From Halobacteriovorax sp. (GTDB taxonomy: Bacteria > Bdellovibrionota > Bacteriovoracia > Bacteriovoracales > Bacteriovoracaceae): a stretch of DNA of 40,805 nt. How positions within the stretch are numbered: position 1 is the first letter of the stretch; each line of letters starts with the position of its first letter. The stretch covers positions 1-40,805 of the forward strand of contig PBIO01000026.1 in assembly GCA_002720865.1 (NCBI GenBank), read 5' to 3'. Below are positions 1 to 6,679 of the stretch, one piece after another. The translations under genes were made by a program, and so were the position numbers. The notes under the pieces are model-generated. The model was not told the DNA's origin and did no database searches. It saw only the letters and a list, made by a program, of their open reading frames with translations.

Positions 1-1
1 A

Positions 2-103
2 GCTACGATTCACGAGGGTAAATCTAAGCAAAAGCTGTACCAGTTAAACGAGGCTAGTCTTGGGAGTAAAGTTCATCACCACGGTAGTAGGTCAGTTTTT
101 TAG
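2..103 (+). CDS. 3' end of an unidentified gene (partial)
   Basis: The second reading frame is open from the window edge to a TAG at 101-103, giving 33 codons that end in H-H-H-G-S-R-S-V-F. Its stop overlaps the stop of the convergent gene at 100-624 by three bases, the tight convergent packing seen elsewhere in this window (for example at 14366-14369). Codon choice looks coding-like, but the fragment is too short to identify a family. The last 30 bases resemble a sequence at the other end of the window (see findings). The main doubt is that a 33-codon open stretch can arise by chance. Confidence 0.45.
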   Translation, partial: ATIHEGKSKQKLYQLNEASLGSKVHHHGSRSVF

Positions 104-624
104 CTATTAGGTCTTGTTTTTATTCTTAATGGCGTTTTACAGTTAAAACTTCTTTTCTTTGATTTACAGTCCATAGTATCAATGACTAGCGAATCCCAAT
201 CAACGGCCTTTGGATCTATTTTGTTTTTCTTTAAAACAGCGATAAGCTCTTCCTTGTAAATGGCCAGAAATTTAGTTTCGTCATTCTTTAATGCAACTTG
301 ATAACGCTTTCCTTTCTTTCTTATATAGGGGAATTCTTTAACTTTGTAAGAGGTGACCCCTTGTTCTACCACTGGTTGGATTAAAACCATTTTTCCATTT
401 TTTAACATCATATTCGCCGCTAGATTATTGCGAACAGATTTAGACCTTTTCTTTTTAATACTTGTTTTCAAGCTAGTTTGACCATAGGTGCCCCAGATCT
501 CCCTACTCCTTTGGTATTGATTTTCTATGACGATTCGCCATTCACGTTCTCCAGGAGCGCAGTTTCCAAGGGTGGGAATAATAAGCAGGATAGGGACTAT
601 TAATATATTGAGCAATTTCATCAA
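100..624 (-). CDS. Small exported protein of unknown function
   Basis: A 174-residue protein that begins with a clear Sec signal peptide: M-M-K-L-L, a hydrophobic run of about 15 residues and a likely cleavage near N-C-A-P. The mature part is basic, rich in Lys and Arg, with two more cysteines close to the C-terminus (around C-K-S-K-K-R-S-F-N-C), which could form a disulphide in the periplasm. I recognise no family. Either of two adjacent ATG codons could be the start, and no strong ribosome-binding site is visible. It is divergent from the glycosyltransferase at 796 across a region that holds a 12-bp palindrome. Confidence 0.75.
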   Translation of the reverse strand: MMKLLNILIVPILLIIPTLGNCAPGEREWRIVIENQYQRSREIWGTYGQTSLKTSIKKKRSKSVRNNLAANMMLKNGKMVLIQPVVEQGVTSYKVKEFPYIRKKGKRYQVALKNDETKFLAIYKEELIAVLKKNKIDPKAVDWDSLVIDTMDCKSKKRSFNCKTPLRIKTRPNS

Positions 625-660
625 TTACTTTATTGCGAATATTAGGCCATCTCTAAGAAG

Positions 661-672
661 TTAAGTACTTAA
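661..672. promoter_or_regulatory. 12-bp palindrome between divergent genes
   Basis: TTAAGTACTTAA is a perfect palindrome in the 171-bp gap between the minus-strand exported protein (starts 624) and the glycosyltransferase (starts 796). Its position would suit a dimeric repressor acting on either promoter. AT-rich palindromes of this length do occur by chance. Confidence 0.3.
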
Positions 673-795
673 TATTAGGATATAAGTTTAAGTTAAATTG
701 ACCAAAACTTTAACACTTGATTGTCATATTCTTAGTCAAAATTCCGATACGTTATTTAAGCGAAATGAGGCTAATTTTGGCCTTGGAGGTATAAG

Positions 796-1953
796 CTGAA
801 GATTCTGCATATTGGAAAATATTATTATCCCTATCATGGTGGAATGGAGTCTGTAGTTCAAGACCTATGCGAAGGACTCGTAAAAGAAAACGTTGATGTA
901 GAAGTTCTTTGTAGTCATACCAAGGCTGTGGGAAGCTCTTCAGTTATAAACGGTGTAAAAGTAAGTAAGCTTTTTCGCTTAGGGACTTTATTTTCTCAAA
1001 GCATAAATCCAAGCTTGATATTTAGATTATTTTTTAAATCAAAAGATTATGATCTTATTCATTTACATTACCCAAATCCACTAGCCGAGTTTGCTTCTCT
1101 TTTTTTACCAAAAGAAAAACCGCTAGTAATAACTTATCATTCTGATATTATCAGACAAAAATCTCTTCTTAGGTTTTATAAACCTTTGCAAAGAAGAATT
1201 TTAGAAAGAGCTCAGAAAATACTCGTTCCTACTAAAAATCATATTGACTGCTCACCGGTGCTCCTTGAATTTAAAGATAAATGTGAAATTATTCCTTTTG
1301 GGATAAATATTAAAGACGCAATCACTCCGTTAGAAGAAAAAGTTAATGCTTTAAAAAAAGAGCATGGAAGATTTGCTCTTTTTGTGGGCAGGCTTGTTGG
1401 ATATAAGGGTTTAAATATTCTTATTGAGGCCAGTAAAGATATTGACCAAAAGATTTTAATTGTGGGCCAAGGGCCAGAGAATGAGAGGTTAAGAGAACAG
1501 GTTAAAAAATTAGGCCTAAGTAATAAAGTAAAGCTCCTAGGAAGAGTTGAAGATTTAAATGAATTTTGGGCCTACTATGAGGCTTGTGAATTTTTTGTTC
1601 TTCCTTCTATTACGAGTAATGAGAACTTTGGCATCGTTCAATTAGAGGCCATGTATCGCTCTAAGGCCGTTATTACCACCGATTTGAAGTCAGGCGTACC
1701 TCTCGTAGGAGAAAAAGGTAAAACTAGCTTAGTGGTAAAGCCTAATGATAGTGAACAGTTAGCAAAGGCTATACAGTTCCTTTTCAATAACCCAGAAAAA
1801 ACCGTTGAAATGGGAAAGGCCGGAAGAGAACGGTTCGATAAACTTTATACTTTAGACAAAATGATTTCTTCTCATATCAATTCCTATAGAGAGCTTTTAG
1901 GTCAGGACTTGCGCGAAGCAAAAGACTTAGATAGATTTTCAAAGGTATCCTAA
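796..1953 (+). CDS. GT4-family glycosyltransferase, probable CTG start
   Basis: A GT-B fold glycosyltransferase of family GT4 that would transfer a sugar from a nucleotide-sugar donor, probably in surface polysaccharide or glycolipid synthesis at the cytoplasmic membrane. The first ATG (844) falls inside the family's conserved N-terminus. The frame continues upstream through K-I-L-H-I-G-K-Y-Y-Y-P-Y-H-G-G to a CTG at 796, preceded by GGAGGT at 785-790 with five bases of spacing. An in-frame TAA at 772-774 closes the frame, and no ATG, GTG or TTG lies between. The protein would be 385 aa, the usual family length. The donor-site E-x7-E motif is intact (E-N-F-G-I-V-Q-L-E, about residues 276-284), as is G-R-L-V-G-Y-K-G-L. 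The next gene begins 29 bases downstream and is probably co-transcribed. The sugar substrate cannot be predicted. Confidence 0.9.
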   Translation: MKILHIGKYYYPYHGGMESVVQDLCEGLVKENVDVEVLCSHTKAVGSSSVINGVKVSKLFRLGTLFSQSINPSLIFRLFFKSKDYDLIHLHYPNPLAEFASLFLPKEKPLVITYHSDIIRQKSLLRFYKPLQRRILERAQKILVPTKNHIDCSPVLLEFKDKCEIIPFGINIKDAITPLEEKVNALKKEHGRFALFVGRLVGYKGLNILIEASKDIDQKILIVGQGPENERLREQVKKLGLSNKVKLLGRVEDLNEFWAYYEACEFFVLPSITSNENFGIVQLEAMYRSKAVITTDLKSGVPLVGEKGKTSLVVKPNDSEQLAKAIQFLFNNPEKTVEMGKAGRERFDKLYTLDKMISSHINSYRELLGQDLREAKDLDRFSKVS

Positions 1954-1982
1954 AAACCTAGATTTTGTTATCATATTTACTT

Positions 1983-2699
1983 ATGAGTGACAGTGCTAAC
2001 GATATTAAAAAACAAGCATTAGAAATTTCTATGCTTTATAATATTTCTGAATTGGCCCAATCAGTGGCCTATGAAATTAATAACCCATTGATGATTATTT
2101 CTGGCTACTCAAAAAAAATTAGAAAGAATAATGGCAGTGAAGATTATAACGATCTTGAAAAAGATCTTTTAGCAATTGAAAAATCTAGCGATCGAATTAG
2201 TGAAATTATTCAAAATTTATTGGCATACTCAAAACAATCTTTAGAGCTTCCACTTTCAAAGAGTCCATTTCAAAAGTTGGTTGAAGATTCAATTCAGCTT
2301 TACCGTGACACCTCAAATACCGAGGATCTAGCTATAGAGTTTGAAAATAAAACTGAGTCTAATATTCTTGTAAACCCTATCCTTTGTGTCCAATGTATAG
2401 TTAATGTTTTTAGGTTTTCAGTAGGGCATTCTAAGGTTACTGGTCAGCCTAAATTGCAGCTTAGCTTTCGAGAGCGCAAAGATAGAATCGAACTTGTTAT
2501 AAAAGATAATGCTGAAAAACTTGCAGAGGAAGTACAGGCTAAAATGTTTTATCAAACTTTCTCAACTGAAACTGGTGAAGGCTCAGTTGGGATGGGGATG
2601 AACTCGAGCTTTAATATCGCAAAGAAGTTTAAAGGTGATCTTTATTTTGATAATAGTTATCCGGAAAATGCTTTTATTTTAAGCTTCACCCAATCTTAA
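1983..2699 (+). CDS. Histidine-kinase-like protein lacking the phospho-acceptor histidine
   Basis: A soluble 238-aa protein with the layout of a HisKA plus HATPase_c kinase core and no sensor or membrane segment. The H-box reads S-V-A-Y-E-I-N-N-P-L, so the invariant histidine of the usual A-H-E-I-N-N-P-L is tyrosine (residue 30, codon 2070-2072). The ATP-binding domain is also worn: the N-box region lacks the usual Asn-rich pattern, the G1 box reads D-N-A-E-K-L instead of D-N-G-x-G, and the Gly-rich lid reads G-E-G-S-V-G-M-G-M. It is therefore probably a pseudokinase or a binding scaffold. I place the start at ATG 1983; an in-frame TTG at 1965 is possible, and neither has a good ribosome-binding site. 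Its stop overlaps that of the convergent TSUP gene by four bases. Confidence 0.8.
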   Translation: MSDSANDIKKQALEISMLYNISELAQSVAYEINNPLMIISGYSKKIRKNNGSEDYNDLEKDLLAIEKSSDRISEIIQNLLAYSKQSLELPLSKSPFQKLVEDSIQLYRDTSNTEDLAIEFENKTESNILVNPILCVQCIVNVFRFSVGHSKVTGQPKLQLSFRERKDRIELVIKDNAEKLAEEVQAKMFYQTFSTETGEGSVGMGMNSSFNIAKKFKGDLYFDNSYPENAFILSFTQS

Positions 2700-3433
2700 G
2701 AAAATGCCTTATACAAAATCCTACATCCAGCTATAAAAAGAGCAGACTTAAAGATTATTTTAAACATCTTTTCGTCGACTCTATTTAATAGTAGGACACC
2801 TAGCTTTGTTCCAATAACAGCACAAATAGTTAGTCCCGTGATGGGAGCGATATGACCAATATAATCAAACCCTAAATAAATAAAAGTAGGAAGTTTAATT
2901 AAGTGCCCCATTACTTGAACACTGCTTTTTGAAGCAATGATTTGTTCTTTGTTAAAATCTGGCCTTAAAAAAAATGGAGCAATAAAAGGACCTGTCGCTC
3001 CAACCAATGGACCTAATAAACCGACACCAAAGCCTACAAATATAAACCCCTTATAGGGAAGAACAATGGCCGGTAATTTTTTAGGCTTAAAAATAGAATA
3101 GAAAATTAGTGCTGCGATCAACAATAGGGGAATAGTATTTGAATCTAAACTCTTAATTATAGTAACCGCGACAAATGCACCAAAAGGTAATCCAACACAA
3201 AACCATCTAAAAAGAGGCCAATTTATATTCGACCTAAGGAACCATGTCCTCGTTGAGTTACTTATAAGCTGAACTAGGCCATGAATGGGGATAAGCACAT
3301 GAAAAGGTAGAAACAAGGTCATGATGGAGAGGAGGACGATACCTCCGGCCATTCCAACGACAGCGGAGATAATACTTGTTATGACGGCGCTAGTTCCTAG
3401 GATAATCCAAGAAAGGAGAGTAATATCTTCCAA
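2696..3433 (-). CDS. TSUP (TauE/SafE, DUF81) family membrane transporter
   Basis: A 245-aa integral membrane protein with about seven or eight hydrophobic helices and two similar halves, each opening with the Gly-rich segment typical of TauE/SafE transporters (G-M-A-G-G-I near residue 28; G-P-L-V-G-A-T-G-P near residue 140). Family members are proposed to move sulfite, sulfoacetate or other organosulfur anions across the inner membrane; the substrate here is unknown. The start codon is TTG, supported by GGAGG just upstream. It is the last gene of a minus-strand operon, 14 bases after the RlmK-type methyltransferase, with no obvious functional link to it. Confidence 0.88.
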   Translation of the reverse strand: MEDITLLSWIILGTSAVITSIISAVVGMAGGIVLLSIMTLFLPFHVLIPIHGLVQLISNSTRTWFLRSNINWPLFRWFCVGLPFGAFVAVTIIKSLDSNTIPLLLIAALIFYSIFKPKKLPAIVLPYKGFIFVGFGVGLLGPLVGATGPFIAPFFLRPDFNKEQIIASKSSVQVMGHLIKLPTFIYLGFDYIGHIAPITGLTICAVIGTKLGVLLLNRVDEKMFKIIFKSALFIAGCRILYKAFS

Positions 3434-3447
3434 ATTTACCTCCGTGT

Positions 3448-4365
3448 TTACTTCCTTTTAATAAAAAAGGTTTGATGTATCTTCTTGTCTCTAAAGTCAT
3501 CTGGAATAGTCGTGCCCTTAAGGTCATCGACAATATATTCTTCTAGTTCACTATGATTGATTTTAAAGTCTCTTCTGTTATTGCTAAAGATAATCATTCC
3601 ACCTGGTCTTAAGCAATTAGCCACTTTTCTTATGAGCCAACCGTGATCTTTTTGAACTTCCCAATCTTGTTCCATTTTCTTTGAATTACTAAAAGTTGGT
3701 GGGTCTAAAATTATTAGATCATAGGTTTCAGGATGCGATTTTATAAACTCTAAAATGTCCGCCTCGATAAAGCTGTGATGAAAAGTATTGAGACCATTTA
3801 ACTTATAGTTTTCTTTTCCCCAGTCCAAATACTTACCTGAAAGGTCAACATTTGTTGTATTGGCGCCGGCGAAAGCTGCGGCAACACCCAAAGAACAGGT
3901 ATAGCTAAAAAGATTTAGGACTTTCATGCCTTCTTCTAATTCTAAAAGTTTTGACCTAAGTGGCCTATGGTCTAGAAAGAGACCAGTATCTAAAAAATCG
4001 AATAGATTCACTCTAAACTTTAGGGGGCCTTCTTCAACTATTTCTGTTTGTCCTGTTGCTTGAACCTTTACGTACTGGATTTTTCCTTTTTGCTTGAATC
4101 TTTCTTTATGAATCTGTTTTGGTAGGGGATAACCCAGCTCAGTTAAAGCATCTTTTAGCTCAAGGGAGTGATCTGCTTTTTTAGGGTCTGAGTCGATTTC
4201 CTTTAGACGATGCCAAATCACAACTTTGTCATTGTATTTATCTATAATAAAGGGATAGTCAGGGATATCTTTGTCATAAAGCCTAAAGGCGCCAAGGTTT
4301 TGCTTCTTGGCCCACTTTGTAAGATGCTTATGATTTTTTCTTAATCTGCCTGCAATCGCAGACAT
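3448..4365 (-). CDS. rlmK: Stand-alone RlmK-type 23S rRNA methyltransferase
   Basis: A 305-aa class I SAM-dependent methyltransferase that matches the C-terminal half of E. coli RlmKL, the part that makes m7G2069 in 23S rRNA. The N-terminus (N-R-L-R-K-N-like, R-L-Y-D-K-D-I-P-D-Y-P) is followed by D-T-G-L-F-L-D-H-R-P, the SAM-binding motif V-L-N-L-F-S-Y-T, and the catalytic-region motif D-P-P-T-F-S-N-S-K, then F-S-N-N-R-R. The RlmL half and THUMP domain are absent, so here the activity is encoded separately. The ATG lies directly after the stop of the exported papain-like gene. Its AAGGA ribosome-binding site sits inside the end of that gene, suggesting translational coupling. Confidence 0.87.
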   Translation of the reverse strand: MSAIAGRLRKNHKHLTKWAKKQNLGAFRLYDKDIPDYPFIIDKYNDKVVIWHRLKEIDSDPKKADHSLELKDALTELGYPLPKQIHKERFKQKGKIQYVKVQATGQTEIVEEGPLKFRVNLFDFLDTGLFLDHRPLRSKLLELEEGMKVLNLFSYTCSLGVAAAFAGANTTNVDLSGKYLDWGKENYKLNGLNTFHHSFIEADILEFIKSHPETYDLIILDPPTFSNSKKMEQDWEVQKDHGWLIRKVANCLRPGGMIIFSNNRRDFKINHSELEEYIVDDLKGTTIPDDFRDKKIHQTFFIKRK

Positions 4366-5490
4366 CTATTTAATCCTTATAAGGACAGCGTGGTTAGATA
4401 ATTGTTCTGCCCAAGCATAAGACCTTAGGATAACTGGCGCATTCAAGTGTTCTTCTTCACCTTCATTATTTAAATCAAAGTCATAAAGAGGCTGCTCTTC
4501 ATTAGGGTAGATACTATCTCTAACGTAAAAGACGCCAGACTTTTTACAGCCGCCATCATTAATGAAAGAGGTTTGAACCGCATTCCCACGCTTTCTAAAT
4601 TTAGCAGCTTTTCTTAATAACTTCTTCTTTATAGATGCATCTTCTGTTTCATCAGCTTCTTTAACAATTTCATCTGCACGTTTATTCATTTTTTCATCGT
4701 ACTGACTTACAAAAGGACAACCCTCAGTGGATGCATAGTCATTAAATCCAACAACCAATGTGGCATGCCAGAATCCAACATGATTATAGATAACTACGAC
4801 AGGTGCTTTATTCTTTCTGATAGCATTTTTAATACGAGTGGCGATATCTTTTGGTGCTGTACCAACATTCCATTGATTTTCACTGGGGTCAGCAAAGATG
4901 ACTTCTCTTTTAAATTTCGGAAGAGTGATTTTAGGCGTTTTTGAAAGGCTACCTAAGTCAGTAATCCAATTGTACTTTGTTCCGTAAAAGGCACCTTCTT
5001 CTTCAGCTTCTGCTGGAACTCTTTTACCATTAACTGTTTTATACCAACCTTTTGTAAAACGAAATCTCTTGTTCAGATAGGTCTTTCCAGTTTTGTTTAA
5101 ACGATAAATCGTATCTGTTCTCCAGTTGGAGATAAGATCATCGCCAACACCAAGCTTTTGAAGGTTCATAAAATAGCGCTCAGATAAATTTAGCTTTGTG
5201 TTTCGTGTGCGGTTCTTTTTTTGATTCATTAGAACTTCAAGGGCGCCTGTGTGACTCATAAATAAGCAAGAACCAGCATTATCTTGGTAGGGAGCAGGTA
5301 CCACATATGGAAGGAGTTCGTTATATCCACCCAAATAACTATCATTAGTAGGTAATAAGGCCTTAGTAAGAACGGATTCATTCTTATCTTGGGAATACTT
5401 AATACCTTCAACTAGTTTTGACTCTGTTTCAAAAGCATGAAGATAATTAGACAGTAAAAAAGCAGTAATAAAGAGGGTGATTCCTTTCAC
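4366..5490 (-). CDS. Exported papain-like (C1-type) cysteine peptidase homologue
   Basis: A 374-aa protein with a signal peptide (M-K-G-I-T-L-F-I-T-A-F-L-L-S, cleavage near L-H-A-F) and a papain-like core. The oxyanion Gln and nucleophile lie in Q-D-N-A-G-S-C-L-F (Q69, C75; codon 5266-5268), and the catalytic His in V-G-F-W-H-A-T-L-V-V-G (H242). At the third position papain has Asn in K-N-S-W-G, but this protein reads V-R-D-S-I (D325), so the triad is altered. An insertion of about 60 charged residues follows the His block. No long propeptide is visible. It begins with GTG after AAGGA and is the first gene of an operon with rlmK and a TSUP transporter. It is divergent from the amidoligase operon. 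Confidence 0.8.
   Translation of the reverse strand: MKGITLFITAFLLSNYLHAFETESKLVEGIKYSQDKNESVLTKALLPTNDSYLGGYNELLPYVVPAPYQDNAGSCLFMSHTGALEVLMNQKKNRTRNTKLNLSERYFMNLQKLGVGDDLISNWRTDTIYRLNKTGKTYLNKRFRFTKGWYKTVNGKRVPAEAEEEGAFYGTKYNWITDLGSLSKTPKITLPKFKREVIFADPSENQWNVGTAPKDIATRIKNAIRKNKAPVVVIYNHVGFWHATLVVGFNDYASTEGCPFVSQYDEKMNKRADEIVKEADETEDASIKKKLLRKAAKFRKRGNAVQTSFINDGGCKKSGVFYVRDSIYPNEEQPLYDFDLNNEGEEEHLNAPVILRSYAWAEQLSNHAVLIRIK
4374..4385. promoter_or_regulatory. Palindrome over the rlmK ribosome-binding site
   Basis: TCCTTATAAGGA is a perfect 12-bp palindrome at the end of the papain-like gene. Its minus-strand AAGGA is the only good ribosome-binding site for rlmK (ATG at 4365). If it pairs as RNA, it could hide that site until upstream translation opens it. 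With no loop, intramolecular pairing would be strained, so an operator or chance are alternatives. Confidence 0.25.
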
Positions 5491-5551
5491 AAATGATCCT
5501 TCGAAAAATTAGGTCATTAGGAGACCAAATGATGCGGGTAATTGTCACGAT

Positions 5552-5563
5552 TTAACGCGTTAA
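5552..5563. promoter_or_regulatory. 12-bp palindrome in the divergent intergenic region
   Basis: TTAACGCGTTAA is a perfect palindrome between the papain-like gene (starts 5490, minus) and the 323-aa/amidoligase operon (starts 5695, plus). It lies five bases upstream of the proposed -35 element of the plus-strand promoter. A shared operator for both transcripts is plausible. Confidence 0.35.
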
Positions 5564-5567
5564 CTTG

Positions 5568-5595
5568 TTGATTTCACTTTAAAACCAATTAAAAT
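5568..5595 (+). promoter_or_regulatory. Candidate promoter of the 323-aa/amidoligase operon
   Basis: TTGATT at 5568-5573 and TAAAAT at 5590-5595 are separated by 16 bases, matching four of six and five of six bases of the sigma-70 consensus. Transcription would begin near 5602, leaving a leader of about 90 bases. Confidence 0.4.
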
Positions 5596-5596
5596 A

Positions 5597-5648
5597 CTCA
5601 AGATTTAATCCTAAATCCCGATGAGAAGACGAGTACCCTCATTTTGAG
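5597..5648 (+). other. Possible three-way-junction RNA leader
   Basis: Three stems abut almost without gaps. The outer stem is CTCAA (5597-5601) with TTGAG (5644-5648). Hairpin 1 is GATTTA/TAAATC (5602-5617) with loop ATCC. Hairpin 2 is GATGAG/CTCATT (5620-5643, one G-U pair) with a 12-base loop. It sits between the proposed promoter and the ATG at 5695. If transcription starts near 5602, the 5' strand of the outer stem would be missing. I match it to no known riboswitch. Confidence 0.35.
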
Positions 5649-5694
5649 AAACGTTAACCAGGTTTGTGAGAGAACCTACAAAAAAGGACGTAGT

Positions 5695-6666
5695 ATGAGA
5701 AAACATTTGGCGATATTCGCCTTATGGGGATTAATAGTCTCCTCGGTTTCCGCCTATGCTGATGATCAAGATCGGAACAAAAGCATAGGGTCAGGGGCCA
5801 AGCATCTCGTTGACATGCTTATTAGTGATGCTGGTGTCGCATCCGCTCTAGGAAAGAGTGGGATTCGTGGACAAGCTGCAACACATGTCAAACGATCCGT
5901 TAAGAATTCACTTGTCGCGCTTTATGGCGGTAATGGTGTTCCTTCTAAACGACAATTGGCCCGGGCCCTGCAAGGTCTTCCATCTAAAGGTAAGGATGGA
6001 CGAATTGTACGTGAGCTTAAAGTCCTTCTTAACAAAAAAGAAGCGGACTTAACAAAAGGGGATTTTGTAGATGCTGTAAATAACCTCATCTATTTAGCCA
6101 ACCGATATGGTTTAAAATCAACTTCAGTTTTAGCTTGTGCTCAATGTGTTAGTGATTCCTTAGCAAAGAGTGGATTTAAGTTCACTATGGAGCTGGTTGA
6201 AAATAAGCAATCACAGAAAGTTTTAACAAGTGTTCTACCTCAAAACCCAAGAGACCTTAGAAATTATATCTCTAAAGAAATGAAAGGTTTTGGTGGTTCA
6301 GGAAAGGATTTTGATAAGTTGGTAGGAGCTGAAGAAGAAAGGGCCCTTGCTCTTTTTCTTGGTCTTAATAAATACGGATCAAAATCACAAAAAGCATTTA
6401 TTGAAGCTGTTAAAGAAGTTTCTGGTGGAAAGCTAGTTGATAGCAAAAACCCCCATAAGCTTTGGAAGCTTTTTGCAGATGACGCTTCAAGTGCAGAACT
6501 AGAGGGGTGGACGAAACTTCTAAAAGAAGTAAATGCAGAAGCCAAGGCCAGTAAAATCTCTAAGAAAGATGCATTTTACAAAGTATTAACCAAAAAAGCA
6601 GGCGACGACGCTAATATGACATCGAGAATCGATACATTAAAAGCAAAACGTTGCTTCTTTCAATAA
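5695..6666 (+). CDS. Exported protein of unknown function, first gene of the amidoligase operon
   Basis: A 323-aa protein with a signal peptide (M-R-K-H-L-A-I-F, cleavage near A-Y-A-D-D). I chose ATG 5695 because AAGGA at 5684-5688 lies six bases upstream and the signal peptide starts there; the frame runs on to an unlikely TTG at 5644. The mature protein looks mainly helical and Lys/Ser-rich, with a C-A-Q-C pair in the middle and one cysteine near the end. No family is recognised. The amidoligase-like lipoprotein starts 13 bases downstream, so the two are almost certainly co-expressed and may act together in the envelope. Confidence 0.85.
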   Translation: MRKHLAIFALWGLIVSSVSAYADDQDRNKSIGSGAKHLVDMLISDAGVASALGKSGIRGQAATHVKRSVKNSLVALYGGNGVPSKRQLARALQGLPSKGKDGRIVRELKVLLNKKEADLTKGDFVDAVNNLIYLANRYGLKSTSVLACAQCVSDSLAKSGFKFTMELVENKQSQKVLTSVLPQNPRDLRNYISKEMKGFGGSGKDFDKLVGAEEERALALFLGLNKYGSKSQKAFIEAVKEVSGGKLVDSKNPHKLWKLFADDASSAELEGWTKLLKEVNAEAKASKISKKDAFYKVLTKKAGDDANMTSRIDTLKAKRCFFQ

Positions 6667-6679
6667 GAGGAGGTGAGTT

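Noticed and set aside
1-103. Non-coding RNA (tmRNA, RNase P or SRP RNA) at the left edge
   Set aside because: None of the conserved sequence blocks of those RNAs is present, and the region is open in one coding frame.
698-730. TTGACC with CATATT as a promoter for the glycosyltransferase
   Set aside because: The spacer is about 21 bases, too long for a normal sigma-70 promoter.
1965-1982. TTG 1965 as the start of the kinase-like gene
   Set aside because: No ribosome-binding site and a better codon (ATG 1983) 18 bases later; homologous sequence starts after that point.
5618-5634. Hammerhead-ribozyme-like GATGAG core in the operon leader
   Set aside because: The second conserved core element (GAAA next to stem III) is missing, and the flanking stems do not match the ribozyme topology.
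6264-6545. Minus-strand 93-codon frame inside the 323-aa gene
   Set aside because: It is antisense to a well-supported gene, has no ribosome-binding site, and its Ser/Pro-rich composition is typical of a shadow frame.
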